DNA of 64,000 nucleotides from Oscillospiraceae bacterium (GTDB lineage Bacteria > Bacillota > Clostridia > Oscillospirales > Ruminococcaceae): NCBI GenBank assembly GCA_031253495.1, contig JAIRWC010000037.1, forward strand, positions 1-64,000, read 5' to 3'. Position numbers and translations under genes: made by a program. The notes below the pieces were generated by a model that had not been told where the DNA came from, did not search any database, and worked only from the letters and a program-made list of their open reading frames with translations. This document shows positions 1-8,143 of the stretch, one piece after another (positions within the stretch are counted from its first letter, which is position 1; every line of letters begins with the position of its first letter).

Positions 1-1
1 T

Positions 2-409
2 GGCACCCTTGAATACCCGGTCGGCTCTGAAGTTTACTATGACGTTGATATGAATTATAACGAGGTCGTCGAGGGCTTTTTGTCTAAAATTCTCGGCAAG
101 TTTACCCTTGTCGCCGATATTAAAGACCTTGTAGACGATATTATAGACCTTATCGAAGACGCAAACAAGACCTTAGAGGATATACTTGGCTTTTTAGAGG
201 ACTGGGGGGAAGATGATGACGACGATGACGACGATGACGATGACGATGACGATGACGACGAAGGCGGCATCGGCAGCGGCGGCGGCAGCGGCGGTGAAGG
301 CGGCGACGGTACCGGCGGCGACGGTAACACGGCGACCGGCGTAGGGTTCGCGTTAATCCCGACGTTAATCGCGGCGGCGGCGGCGATAGTTTCCAAGAAA
401 CGCGGTTAA
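2..409 (+). CDS. C-terminal part of a cell-surface protein with poly-Asp/Gly linker and C-terminal anchor
   Basis: The frame is open from the first bases, so only the C-terminal part of a longer protein is present; the ATG at 50 is probably internal. What is visible is an amphipathic acidic helical stretch, a run of 16 aspartates coded by alternating GAC/GAT, a Gly/Ser-rich linker, then a TG pair, a hydrophobic segment and a KKRG end. The tail is organised like a sortase-type or related wall-anchoring signal, although no full LPXTG is present. The next gene ends in a very similar tail. The function of the missing N-terminal part cannot be judged. The poly-Asp tract is probably an extended, calcium-binding or spacer region (inference). 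Confidence 0.6.
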   Translation, partial: GTLEYPVGSEVYYDVDMNYNEVVEGFLSKILGKFTLVADIKDLVDDIIDLIEDANKTLEDILGFLEDWGEDDDDDDDDDDDDDDDDEGGIGSGGGSGGEGGDGTGGDGNTATGVGFALIPTLIAAAAAIVSKKRG

Positions 410-440
410 TCAAAAATTAGCGAAAATTCAATAACAGCGC

Positions 441-470
441 TTCAGGCGGCGGCGATTGCCGCCGCCTGAA
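441..470 (+). terminator. Strong GC hairpin after the first surface-protein gene
   Basis: A 13-bp perfect stem (TTCAGGCGGCGGC with its complement, loop GATT) lies 31 nt after the stop codon. No long T-run follows, so it may act as a weak intrinsic terminator or an mRNA 3' end stabiliser. Confidence 0.5.
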
Positions 471-500
471 ATCCATTAAATCTAAAAAAGGAGAATTAAA

Positions 501-1178
501 ATGAAAGTTAAGAAAATCTTGGCGGTTATTATCGCCGTTACCATGTGCGCGGGCGCTTTCATCACGGGCGTAAGCGCGGCGGACGTTCCCCTCGGCGCGC
601 CGAACTGGGACAACAACGCGAACCAAAAAGGGTGGAGGCCCGACGGCGTGGACGGCGTGGAGAACTCCGCTTACACGACCGAAGTTATTACCAGCGCGGA
701 CGCGTTGGTCGTTGAATTGAACTACGTTCCCGAAGGCGGGTCGTTCGCGGTGGTATGGCAAGGCGACGGCGACGGCTGGGTCTGGAACGAGTATAAATGG
801 GACGAACTGGAAGGGTTCGACGACGTGCTGAGCGGCACGACGGTGACGATACCGTTGGCGGACTACCTGCCGTATTATGAAGATTATGTCGCTTCAGGCT
901 CGGCTAAGCTGCTGCTCGGTTACTGGGGCCCGGACGGTGAGGATTTCGACGCGCTGGTTAAAAGCGCGAAGCTGACGGGCGCGACCGTTCCCGACGCGGG
1001 CGGTGATTCCGGCGCGGCGGCAGGCGGCGGCGACGCGGGCGCGGGCGCCGGCGGCGGTACGGCGACAGGCGGCGACGATAAGGCCGGGACAGACACCGGC
1101 GCCGCGGGCGTAGCCGCGCTGTTCGGCGTAGCGGTAATCGCGGCGGGCGCGGTAGCCGTTTCGAGAAAACGCGGCTGA
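501..1178 (+). CDS. Secreted surface protein with C-terminal TG/RKRG anchor
   Basis: 225 residues. A clear signal peptide (MKVKK, hydrophobic core, cleavage near GVSAAD) is followed by about 140 residues rich in Trp, Gly and Asp, compatible with a beta-sandwich such as a carbohydrate-binding module; I do not recognise the family. Then comes a Gly/Ala linker (about residues 165-195) and a C-terminal tail with DTGAAG, a hydrophobic helix and SRKRG. This tail matches that of the gene ending at 409, so the two are probably anchored alike. The start is supported by an AAAAAAGGAG ribosome site 6-7 nt upstream. Function unknown; a surface glycan-binding protein is a guess. Confidence 0.7.
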   Translation: MKVKKILAVIIAVTMCAGAFITGVSAADVPLGAPNWDNNANQKGWRPDGVDGVENSAYTTEVITSADALVVELNYVPEGGSFAVVWQGDGDGWVWNEYKWDELEGFDDVLSGTTVTIPLADYLPYYEDYVASGSAKLLLGYWGPDGEDFDALVKSAKLTGATVPDAGGDSGAAAGGGDAGAGAGGGTATGGDDKAGTDTGAAGVAALFGVAVIAAGAVAVSRKRG

Positions 1179-1200
1179 ATAAGGCTTTAGTGGGGCGTTT

Positions 1201-1227
1201 GCTCCCCCGCCGTTACGGCGGGGGAGC
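1201..1227 (+). terminator. Perfect 11-bp hairpin just before the glgP ribosome site
   Basis: GCTCCCCCGCC, a GTTAC loop and the exact complement lie between the surface-protein gene and glgP, ending 9 nt before the AAGGAGGG site. There is no T-run. It could end the upstream transcript or structure the glgP leader. Confidence 0.5.
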
Positions 1228-1248
1228 ATGTTTATTAAGGAGGGTGAT

Positions 1249-3558
1249 ATGTCGGATTACAAAAGGAAACTTGAAGAGCTTTTAAGGTCGGGGGACCGGG
1301 ACGTAAAGCGGCTGTACAACGAGATTTCCGCTTTGGCGATGAACGAGGCGGGGCCGCGGGTTAAGCGCGGGATAAAAAAGACCGCCTGTTATTTCTCGGC
1401 GGAATTCTTGGTGGGGAGGATGATATATTCAAACCTGTTCAACCTCGGCCTGCTGGAAGAGACGCGGGGCGTTATGGCGAAGGCGGGGTTAGACCCGAAC
1501 ATGTTCGAGCAGATAGAGGATATGGCCCTCGGGAACGGCGGGTTGGGGCGGCTGGCCGCCTGCTTCCTCGATTCGGCGGCGACGCGGGGGCTGCCGCTTG
1601 ACGGTTACGGAATCCGGTACCGTTACGGGCTGTTCAAGCAGTATTTCGATAAGGGGTTCCAAAACGAGATACCCGACGACTGGACGGATTTCGGCGACCC
1701 GTGGAGCGTAAGGCGGGAAGAAGAGCGCGTTAAGGTCGATTTCGGGAACTGTTCCGTGTGGGCGGCGCCTTATGACATGGCGATAATCGGTTACGGGGGG
1801 AAAACGGTGAACACCCTGCGTTTATGGCAGGCGGAGCCGCTTGAAGGATTCGATTTCGCGCTGTTCAACGAACAAAAACATGGGGAAGCGTTCAGGGCGC
1901 GCAACGAGGCGGAGGCGATTTCATGCGTTTTATACCCCAACGACGACGGGGAAGAAGGGAAGCGGTTGCGAATAAAACAGGAATACTTTTTCACCAGCGC
2001 GTCGTTGCAAAGCATAATCCGGGACTTTAAAGCCGCGAACGGCGATTTTAAGAAGTTTCATGAGAGCTACGCGGTACAGCTTAACGACACCCACCCCGCC
2101 GTGGCCGTCCCCGAGCTTATACGGCTGCTGACGGAAGAGGAGCTGTCGTTCGCGGAGGCTTTCGCCGTCGCGAGGGAAACGCTCGCCTATACCAACCACA
2201 CCGTTATGGCGGAAGCGTTGGAGAAATGGGACGCGGGGCTGTTCCGCTCGGTTTTGCCGGAAGTATACCCTTACGTCGTTATGGTGCAAAACGAGCTGCG
2301 GCAGGCGCTTTATAAGAAAAAGATAACCGGGGCCGCGAGAAAGGCGTATGACATCATCGACGACGGGAAAATCCACATGGCGAGGATGGCGGTGTTCGGA
2401 ACGCGTTCCGTCAACGGCGTGGCGGAGCTGCACACGGAAATCCTTAAGAAAGACGCGCTGAAAGAGTGGTATAAGTTATATCCCAAGCGTTTTTCAAACA
2501 AAACCAACGGCATTACCCAAAGGCGCTGGCTCGGGCTGTGCAATCCGGAACTTTCGGGGTTTATCACCGAGCGCATAGGCGACCGCTGGCTGACCGACCT
2601 CAGCGAGCTGAAAAGGCTGACCGCCTACGCGAACGACGGCGGTTCGCTCAAACGGCTGAACGAGATTAAAAGGGCGAAAAAGGAACAGCTTTCATGGCAC
2701 GTCAAATTCCGTGAATACGGTGCGACGCTGGATTTGGACAGCGTTTTCGACGTTCAGGTAAAGCGGCTGCACGAGTATAAACGCCAGCTTTTGAACGCCT
2801 TTTCCATCCTTGACATCTACTTTTCGCTCAAGGACAAGACCTTAAAGGATTTTACCCCCATGACCTGCCTTTTCGGGGCTAAGGCCGCGCCGGGATATTA
2901 CCGCGCGAAGGGGATAATCAAGCTTATCAACGAGATAGCGAAGCTAATCAACGGCGACAAGGACGTAAACGATAGGCTGAACGTGCTTTTCGTGCAGAAT
3001 TACAACGTTTCCTACGCGGAAAAGCTTATACCCGCCGCCGACATTTCCGAGCAGATTTCCACCGCCGGAACCGAGGCTTCGGGAACCGGGAACATGAAGC
3101 TGATGCTTAACGGCGCGGTTACGCTGGGCACCTACGACGGCGCGAACATCGAAATCGTGAGGGAAGCGGGGGAGGAGAACAACTTTATATTCGGGGCGCG
3201 GGTGGAGGATATCAAAAAAGCGAAGCCGAACTATAACCCGAGGAAGATTTATGAGAAAAACCCGCGTATCAAACGGGTTCTCGATACTTTGACCGACGGG
3301 ACGTTTAAAGATGAAAGCGGGTTTATGCTGAAGGATTTGCGTTCATCGATTTTAAACGGCGCTTCATGGCACGACCCCGACCAATACTATATTCTGCTTG
3401 ATTTTGAAGATTACGTGACGGCGAAGCTGAAAGCCGTCAAAGCCTATCAAAACCGCGAAAACTGGGCGCGGATGTGCCTTTTGAACATCGCCGGGGCGGG
3501 GTTCTTTTCAAGCGACAGAACCGTCGGGGAATACGCGAGCGAAATTTGGGGGATTTAA
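1249..3558 (+). CDS. glgP: Glycogen/alpha-glucan phosphorylase
   Basis: 769 residues. It phosphorolyses alpha-1,4-glucan to glucose 1-phosphate in the cytoplasm. Family motifs are clear: the N-terminal YFSAEFLVGR, the GNGGLGRLAACFLDS block, the NDTHP loop, QVKRLHEYKRQ, and the PLP site EASGTGNMK with the Schiff-base lysine at about residue 617. An ATG at 1228 is in frame, but the AAGGAGGG at 1237-1244 fits only the ATG at 1249, which is used here. The protein is a little shorter than the ~800-850 residues of many homologues, mostly at the N-terminus, as is common in Bacillota. No other glycogen gene is adjacent. A shared terminator follows. Confidence 0.95.
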   Translation: MSDYKRKLEELLRSGDRDVKRLYNEISALAMNEAGPRVKRGIKKTACYFSAEFLVGRMIYSNLFNLGLLEETRGVMAKAGLDPNMFEQIEDMALGNGGLGRLAACFLDSAATRGLPLDGYGIRYRYGLFKQYFDKGFQNEIPDDWTDFGDPWSVRREEERVKVDFGNCSVWAAPYDMAIIGYGGKTVNTLRLWQAEPLEGFDFALFNEQKHGEAFRARNEAEAISCVLYPNDDGEEGKRLRIKQEYFFTSASLQSIIRDFKAANGDFKKFHESYAVQLNDTHPAVAVPELIRLLTEEELSFAEAFAVARETLAYTNHTVMAEALEKWDAGLFRSVLPEVYPYVVMVQNELRQALYKKKITGAARKAYDIIDDGKIHMARMAVFGTRSVNGVAELHTEILKKDALKEWYKLYPKRFSNKTNGITQRRWLGLCNPELSGFITERIGDRWLTDLSELKRLTAYANDGGSLKRLNEIKRAKKEQLSWHVKFREYGATLDLDSVFDVQVKRLHEYKRQLLNAFSILDIYFSLKDKTLKDFTPMTCLFGAKAAPGYYRAKGIIKLINEIAKLINGDKDVNDRLNVLFVQNYNVSYAEKLIPAADISEQISTAGTEASGTGNMKLMLNGAVTLGTYDGANIEIVREAGEENNFIFGARVEDIKKAKPNYNPRKIYEKNPRIKRVLDTLTDGTFKDESGFMLKDLRSSILNGASWHDPDQYYILLDFEDYVTAKLKAVKAYQNRENWARMCLLNIAGAGFFSSDRTVGEYASEIWGI

Positions 3559-3567
3559 CGATAAAAA

Positions 3568-3600
3568 AAGCCGCGCGACCCGAGGCCGCGCGGCTTCTCT
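3568..3600. terminator. Bidirectional terminator between glgP and the ComFB-like gene
   Basis: A 10-bp stem (AAGCCGCGCG and complement, 3568-3577 and 3587-3596) is flanked by a seven-A run on the left and a T-rich stretch on the right. It sits between convergent genes and can serve both. Confidence 0.8.
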
Positions 3601-3604
3601 TTGT

Positions 3605-3660
3605 CAACCGCCCTTGCCGACCGCCCTGCCGCCCGACCGCCCTGCCGCCCTGCCGCCTCA
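3605..3660 (+). repeat. Short imperfect CCGCCCTG-type tandem repeats
   Basis: Units of CCGCCCTG, CCGCCCGA and CCGCCCTT repeat between the glgP terminator and the end of the convergent gene. It looks like low-complexity expansion. No function is evident. Confidence 0.6.
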
Positions 3661-3945
3661 GCCGCCTTTTTTCGCCAAATCGTGCCGGGGCTTGCTTTTA
3701 ACGAACTCGATAGCCTGCATGACGGCGAAATCGACGTCGACGCTGCTTTGCCGGACCATGAGCTGGTCAACCCGCGAGAAAAGCTCCCCTTTTTCCGTAT
3801 TGACATACTTCGCCGGGAGCTTGTTGAGCGCGAGACACTTCATATCGCTGCGGCACTGCTCGCACGGACAGCAGCCTTTATCTTCCGGCAGATATTTTTC
3901 AAGTTTAAGGTCGACTATCTTTTCCATCAGGTTAAAAAGCGCCAT
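3658..3945 (-). CDS. ComFB-like late competence family protein
   Basis: 95 residues from the ATG at 3945; an in-frame GTG at 3966 would add seven residues, but the G-rich ribosome site fits the ATG. The sequence has the ComFB layout: an N-terminal NLMEKIVDL helix, a Cys-rich centre CCPCEQCRSDMKCLALNKLP, and a C-terminal helix ending in a KPRH-like tail. ComFB homologues have been described as cyclic-dinucleotide-binding proteins in some bacteria (family knowledge); whether this one binds such ligands cannot be seen. It is monocistronic with its own sigma-A promoter and a palindromic leader element. No other competence gene is nearby. Confidence 0.8.
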   Translation of the reverse strand: MALFNLMEKIVDLKLEKYLPEDKGCCPCEQCRSDMKCLALNKLPAKYVNTEKGELFSRVDQLMVRQSSVDVDFAVMQAIEFVKSKPRHDLAKKGG

Positions 3946-3968
3946 GTCATAATCCCCCGCCTTCACGG

Positions 3969-3998
3969 CCGTTTAAATCCAAAGCGGAATTTAAACGG
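3969..3998 (-). repeat. Dispersed palindrome, copy R1 (short), in the comFB leader
   Basis: An inverted repeat with arms CCGTTTAAATCC and GGAATTTAAACGG around AAAGC. It lies between the promoter at 4015-4043 and the start codon, ending 24 nt before the ATG. It shares GTTTAAATTC arms with copies near 6.2, 44.1, 59.0 and 59.8 kb but lacks the inner part. Confidence 0.7.
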
Positions 3999-4014
3999 TT
4001 ACAATTTCAGTATA

Positions 4015-4043
4015 ATTCTACACCTTTTCCGACGATTTGTCAA
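4015..4043 (-). promoter_or_regulatory. Sigma-A promoter for the ComFB-like gene
   Basis: Read on the minus strand: TTGACA, 17 bp, TAGAAT. The predicted start site falls about 10 nt before repeat R1. Confidence 0.7.
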
Positions 4044-4083
4044 TAGGCGCGGCGGCGCGGCGAAAAAAAACCTTGGGGGAGTT

Positions 4084-5283
4084 TTACGTCTGCCGCTCGT
4101 CCTCGCGCTTCGCCTCGCCGTACCTGTAAACCAGCTTAACCGGGCTTTTCGGGTAATCGCGCCTGTACTTCCTCACGACGCGGCGCATAACCATCTCGCT
4201 GACGCTTTCGGTGGCGGAAAGCAGCATGGCGATATACTGCGACGCGTTATACCGCGCGAAAATGTCGCTCGCCCTCAAAGAATATCCTATGCTGTGGCGC
4301 AGGCGTTCCGCCGATTTTGAAAGCGTCCTCGCCGGGGGGATTTCGCCGTCCTTGTCGGTTATGGAAATAAGGCATATGTGTATGGTCTGCTTGCTCCGTT
4401 CGGCGTCGCGCATTTCAAGGCGGTATATGTGCTTGAAAAACTCGTATTCGCAGTAGAACGCGCCTCTCGGGGGCGCCTTTTCGTTAAGCTGAACCCTCAC
4501 CCTGTCCAAATCGGTTTCATGCTCCTGGTCCGTCTTTACGATTTCCTCATAAAGCTCCGTCAGCTCGCTCGACGGGTTTATCCCCTGATGGTTGTAGAAC
4601 AAATCGATTACATAGTCGTAATGCTTTTTCGCGGATTGGCGCTCCCCCGCTTCCGCAAGCGTCTTAATCAGCATATAATGGATTCGCTGGTCTAAGTTGT
4701 CGACCTCTATGGCCTTACGGCAAACCGAGGCTATTTCCGAATAGACCTTATGCCTGTAAAGAATGTCTACGGCATGGTGGACGACCCTTAAAAAAACCGA
4801 GTGATAATAGACGTTAATGGGCGTTATCCACTTTTCGGAAGCGGAATTGTGCAGGAAATCACCCTTATAAACCTCAATGGCCTTGCGGCAATGCAGAAGC
4901 TGTTCCTTCTCGCTCATGCCCGGCTGAACCGACAGCTTGAAAAACCGCTCGAACTCTTCCGCGTCGATTACACATTCGAGGGAGCGGTTGAAGGCGTAGC
5001 TGCCCATCGAGTTCACTATCATCTCCTGACCTTCCGGCAAACGCAGCTCCGAAAGGGCGGCGCGCAGACGGTGGAGCAGCGTTTTAAGCGCGCCGGAGGG
5101 GTTGTCGCTTTCGCTGCCGCCCCATAAAAGCTCGATTAACTCGTTTTGCGATATCTCGCGCTCGCGGAAAGTAATCAGATACTTCAAAAGCATCCACTTT
5201 TTCCGAGAGCGGTCGTTTTTCTCGTTTATAAATTTGTCGCCGTACCTTATCGAAAATTCACCGAGGAGGGAAATCTCAACCAT
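4084..5283 (-). CDS. BTAD/SARP-type transcriptional regulator with degenerate GGDEF-like C-terminus
   Basis: 399 residues. Residues 1-100 form an OmpR/PhoB-type winged helix (LLGEFSIRYG start, then SRKKWMLLKYLI). Residues 105-250 resemble the helical bacterial transcriptional activator domain (DAEEFERFF, then the GDFL and YHSVF segments). The last ~110 residues fit a GGDEF fold: LRASDIFARYNASQY occupies the place where LRxSDxxxRxGGDEF is expected, so the catalytic signature is lost (RYNASQY, residues 344-350). It probably binds DNA and senses something through the tail; the targets are unknown. It follows the membrane-protein gene by 45 nt, suggesting one transcript. The ATG has an AAGGGGG upstream. 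Confidence 0.75.
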   Translation of the reverse strand: MVEISLLGEFSIRYGDKFINEKNDRSRKKWMLLKYLITFREREISQNELIELLWGGSESDNPSGALKTLLHRLRAALSELRLPEGQEMIVNSMGSYAFNRSLECVIDAEEFERFFKLSVQPGMSEKEQLLHCRKAIEVYKGDFLHNSASEKWITPINVYYHSVFLRVVHHAVDILYRHKVYSEIASVCRKAIEVDNLDQRIHYMLIKTLAEAGERQSAKKHYDYVIDLFYNHQGINPSSELTELYEEIVKTDQEHETDLDRVRVQLNEKAPPRGAFYCEYEFFKHIYRLEMRDAERSKQTIHICLISITDKDGEIPPARTLSKSAERLRHSIGYSLRASDIFARYNASQYIAMLLSATESVSEMVMRRVVRKYRRDYPKSPVKLVYRYGEAKREDERQT

Positions 5284-5328
5284 TGCGAAAGCGCGCCCCC
5301 TTACTTTTCTTTCGGGAATCCCGCCGCG

Positions 5329-6120
5329 TTATCCGAAATACGCGACGCCGTCCGCGAATTTTATGGAGTCTATACTCATTTTATCCTTGGTGCGGGAAAT
5401 GGTGTAAACCATCGTCTTGATGGGTTTGTTCTCGAATTCGATACCCGCTATCGAAAGGGGGCTCGCCGCCATATATTCGACCGTTACCGTATACAGCTCC
5501 CCTATGTTCGTGATTTCTGAAATGACGGGGGAATAAGAGAGGAAGACGGGGTTTTCCGGCACCAAATAGGTGTTCTCCTCTTCGGCGTATACGAAATGCA
5601 CCTCGAAATTCCCCGCGTTTTCATGCGTGAAAGAACCCGTTCCGAAAATGGAGCGCGCCGACAACTCCACGTCCACCGCGGGAATCCGCATTTGACCCAA
5701 ATCGCGCTCATAATTCGCGGTGTTCCCGGTGAGGATGATTTTCCATATGGCGCAGGTGATGATGGTTACGGACGGCAAGTTGTCCACCGAGTCATAAGCG
5801 GGGGGGTCGTTGATGACGACCGGGTAGACGAACAGCGCGAACTCGTTCTTCAACGCTTTTTTGTCCGCTATATCGCCCACCACCCCGGAAACGAACCGCA
5901 CGGTGGAAATCACCCCGATTATCGAAAAGAACATCATAAAGACGGCCAGCGACATGAAAATCCGCCGCCCCGCCGTTCCCGCCCCTTTGGCTTCCTCCGG
6001 TTCGCCGCCGGATTCATGAACTTCATATATCTCGTTTACGTCCTCGTCAAAGGCTTCCCCGAGTTCGCCCATGACCGCGTCCATAATTTTCTCGCGCTGC
6101 TTTTTTTGTTCTTTTTCCAT
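5329..6120 (-). CDS. Single-pass membrane protein of unknown function
   Basis: 263 residues from the ATG at 6120, chosen because AAGGGGGG lies just upstream; the longer frame upstream runs through the promoter and is not coding. An acidic cytoplasmic N-terminus of about 50 residues (MEKEQKKQREK, then Glu/Asp-rich) precedes one transmembrane helix near residues 53-75 and an extracellular domain of about 185 residues with alternating hydrophobic residues, probably beta-rich. I do not recognise a family. It is the first gene before the BTAD regulator and may be its membrane partner or sensor, but only the gene order supports that. Confidence 0.6.
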   Translation of the reverse strand: MEKEQKKQREKIMDAVMGELGEAFDEDVNEIYEVHESGGEPEEAKGAGTAGRRIFMSLAVFMMFFSIIGVISTVRFVSGVVGDIADKKALKNEFALFVYPVVINDPPAYDSVDNLPSVTIITCAIWKIILTGNTANYERDLGQMRIPAVDVELSARSIFGTGSFTHENAGNFEVHFVYAEEENTYLVPENPVFLSYSPVISEITNIGELYTVTVEYMAASPLSIAGIEFENKPIKTMVYTISRTKDKMSIDSIKFADGVAYFG

Positions 6121-6145
6121 GCGCCCCCCTTTGGTTATCGTCGTA

Positions 6146-6174
6146 ATTATACCATATCCGCGTTTGATTTTCAA
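6146..6174 (-). promoter_or_regulatory. Sigma-A promoter for the membrane protein/BTAD unit
   Basis: Minus strand: TTGAAA, 17 bp, TATAAT, ending about 26 nt before the ATG at 6120. Confidence 0.7.
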
Positions 6175-6191
6175 TCGTTTCGGCGAATTTT

Positions 6192-6212
6192 TATAGTCGT
6201 TTAAATCCAAAA
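6192..6212 (-). repeat. Dispersed palindrome, half copy R2
   Basis: TATAGTCGTTTAAATCC followed by AAAA on the plus strand equals the left arm of the palindromic family seen complete at 59027-59077. Here it abuts the flagellin terminator and lies upstream of the promoter at 6146-6174, so it is the only copy not in a 5' leader. Confidence 0.6.
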
Positions 6213-6247
6213 CCCCCGGAAACAAAACCCCCCGTTTCCGGGGGGTT
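6211..6247 (-). terminator. Intrinsic terminator of the first flagellin gene
   Basis: A 13-bp stem of AACCCCCGGAAAC with its complement (one extra G), followed on the minus strand by TTTTGG, 33 nt after the stop codon. Confidence 0.8.
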
Positions 6248-6279
6248 CGTTCGATTGTTTCTTGCGCGCTTGGCACAGG

Positions 6280-7935
6280 TTATCTGAGCAACTGGAGTAT
6301 AGCCTGCGGAGCTTGGTTCGCCTGGGCGAGCATCGCCTGGGCCGCTTGCTGCAGAATGCTGTACTTGGTGTACTCGACCATTTCGGTAGCCATGTCGGTG
6401 TCGCGGATTTGCGCTTCGGACGAGGTGATGTTCTCGACCGAGACAGTCAGGCTGTTAATCGTGTGCTCGAGCCTGTTCTGCATTGCGCCGAGCGCGGCCC
6501 TCTGCGAAGAGACGGCGATAATACCGGTGTTGACCCTGTCCATCGCGTCTTGAGCGTCGCGCAGCGTCCTTACGCTGATGTTGGCTATGCCGATTGAACT
6601 CGCGTCCATCGCTTCAACCGAGAGCGTAACCCTCTGTTCGACCGCGTTGTTCGCCCCGATTTGGAAAGTGATGCCGTTGCCGCCGCCGCCGGAACCGTCT
6701 TTCCCCAAGCCCGCGCCGTCCGCAAGCTCCAGCTTGTCAACGCCGGTGCCGCCCGAGGTAAGTTTCCTGTTGGCGAAGAATTTGTAGTCGCCGTCGGGCG
6801 GGATTAACGTTCCGCCCGACGTCATGCCGGTATCTTTCCCGTTGCCGAGCACGACGGTGTAGTCGAACCCGGCCTTCGCCAGGATATTTTGGAGGTCTTG
6901 AGCGGAATATTCCTTACCCGTCGACAAGTGGAGGATGTATTGCCCGTTTTTGACCATGGGGTTGGTTTCCGCCGCACCCTCGACCCACTCTTTCCCGGCG
7001 CCGACGTCGGTCGCGATGGTGAAAGTGCGCGCGTCCGCGCCGTAGTTGTTGGAAATGAAAGCTATCGTGTCGGCGTAGAACTCGGTTCCGAAGGTCGGGT
7101 CGACGAGATACGGCGTCAGCGACGCGGAGGCGTTTGCCCTCTGCCCCGCGACCGTCGCGCCTGTGGAAACGCCCGCTGAAATGGTGAGCACGCCGGAGCC
7201 GAGCGTAAGTTTGACGTCGGGTATGCCGGACTGTTCGGTGCCCTTTTCATAATTGGCGTTTTTGATTAAGGTGTCGATTTGCGCCTGGGTGTAAGCGGTG
7301 CCCGCGCTCAGGTTAACGGTGAGGAGCTTGCCGTCTGAATCCCAGAAAGCGTTTTCGCCGCCGACGCCGGAAGCGTCAGTGGTAAACGTAACCTCAATCC
7401 CTTCTTGGCTGGTGCTCAGCTTCGCCCCGTAGAGGGGGCTGGTCATCGTGGTTACGGCGATACCGTAACGCGCGCCGTAGTCGCCCGCAAGGCTCCCGCC
7501 GCCGCCAAGCGAACCGTCGAGCAGTTTGATGCCGTTAAAGTCGGTAGCTTTGGCAATCCTGTCAACCTCGGTCTTGATGGTTTCGATTTCCATCTGCATA
7601 TAGCTTCTTTCCTCGTCGGAATAGGTTTCGTTACCGGCCTGTACCGCAAGCTCTTTTAACCTTTTGAGCATAGCGTGGGTTTCATCCAGCGCGCCTTCCG
7701 CCGTCTGGATAAGGCTGATACCGTCGTTCGCGTTGCGCACCGCCTGGCTTAAGCCGCGGATTTGCGCGCGCATTTTTTCAGAAATCGCAAGACCCGCCGC
7801 GTCGTCCGCCGCACGGTTAATGCGGAAACCCGACGACAGCTTTTCCGTCGACTTCTTGGTCCCCAGAACGTTAACGCCCAATTTGTTGTTGGCGTTAATC
7901 GCGTTGAGGTTGTGTTGAACAATCATTCCTGCCAT
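6280..7935 (-). CDS. Flagellin (paralogue 1)
   Basis: 551 residues, the filament subunit exported by the flagellar type III system. The N-terminal D0/D1 segment (MIVQHNLNAINANN, then KLSSGFRINRAADDAAGLAISE and NDGISLIQTAEGAL) and the C-terminal D1/D0 segment (TDMATEMVEYTKYSILQQ, ending QAPQAILQLLR) are classic. The central residues, about 150-470, form the surface-exposed variable domain. The paralogue at 8209-9849 is nearly identical at both ends and diverges in the centre. Start supported by AAGGAGG. It has its own sigma-28 promoter (8101-8128), a leader of about 160 nt with a GGA-containing hairpin suited to CsrA, and its own terminator. Confidence 0.97.
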   Translation of the reverse strand: MAGMIVQHNLNAINANNKLGVNVLGTKKSTEKLSSGFRINRAADDAAGLAISEKMRAQIRGLSQAVRNANDGISLIQTAEGALDETHAMLKRLKELAVQAGNETYSDEERSYMQMEIETIKTEVDRIAKATDFNGIKLLDGSLGGGGSLAGDYGARYGIAVTTMTSPLYGAKLSTSQEGIEVTFTTDASGVGGENAFWDSDGKLLTVNLSAGTAYTQAQIDTLIKNANYEKGTEQSGIPDVKLTLGSGVLTISAGVSTGATVAGQRANASASLTPYLVDPTFGTEFYADTIAFISNNYGADARTFTIATDVGAGKEWVEGAAETNPMVKNGQYILHLSTGKEYSAQDLQNILAKAGFDYTVVLGNGKDTGMTSGGTLIPPDGDYKFFANRKLTSGGTGVDKLELADGAGLGKDGSGGGGNGITFQIGANNAVEQRVTLSVEAMDASSIGIANISVRTLRDAQDAMDRVNTGIIAVSSQRAALGAMQNRLEHTINSLTVSVENITSSEAQIRDTDMATEMVEYTKYSILQQAAQAMLAQANQAPQAILQLLR

Positions 7936-7941
7936 GATAAT

Positions 7942-7980
7942 TTCCTCCTTGAATTTCGCCCTCGGTTTCCTTACCGAAGG
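7942..7980 (-). promoter_or_regulatory. Candidate CsrA-binding leader of flagellin 1
   Basis: On the mRNA a hairpin with stem CCTTCGGT/ACCGAGGG (7959-7980) presents AAGGAA in the loop, and a second GGA is the ribosome site AAGGAGG itself. GGA in a hairpin loop plus GGA in the Shine-Dalgarno is the arrangement by which CsrA represses hag in Bacillus. csrA and fliW are present at 37 kb. Confidence 0.55.
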
Positions 7981-8100
7981 TGTTTGGTTTTGTGGCGTAA
8001 GGGCGGACCGCCCGCAACTAACCGATTACGGGAGCGCCCCAATGCCTCTTGGAAGTTTCGCGAAAACTCCTGAAAGGTCTGTTAGACCCTTACGCATATA

Positions 8101-8128
8101 ATATCGTCAGCAGGGGGTGAGAACTTTA
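8101..8128 (-). promoter_or_regulatory. Sigma-28 promoter of flagellin 1
   Basis: Minus strand: TAAA (8125-8128), 16 bp, GACGATAT (8101-8108). The extended -35 reads TAAAGTTC. It matches the flagellar sigma consensus and the other three sites in this window. Confidence 0.8.
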
Positions 8129-8143
8129 GCGGTTTTAAAAAAA

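Noticed and set aside
55..396. Serine-run protein on the minus strand opposite the poly-Asp region
   Set aside because: The Ser run is only the complement of the GAC/GAT repeat that codes poly-Asp; the plus frame has the anchor signal.
3605..3660. Possible CRISPR-like or satellite array of CCGCCCTG units
   Set aside because: Units are about 7-12 bp with no spacers; low-complexity expansion only.
5329..6276. Longer start (315 residues) for the membrane protein
   Set aside because: The extra 52 codons run over the terminator, a repeat and the sigma-A promoter; the ATG at 6120 has a good ribosome site.
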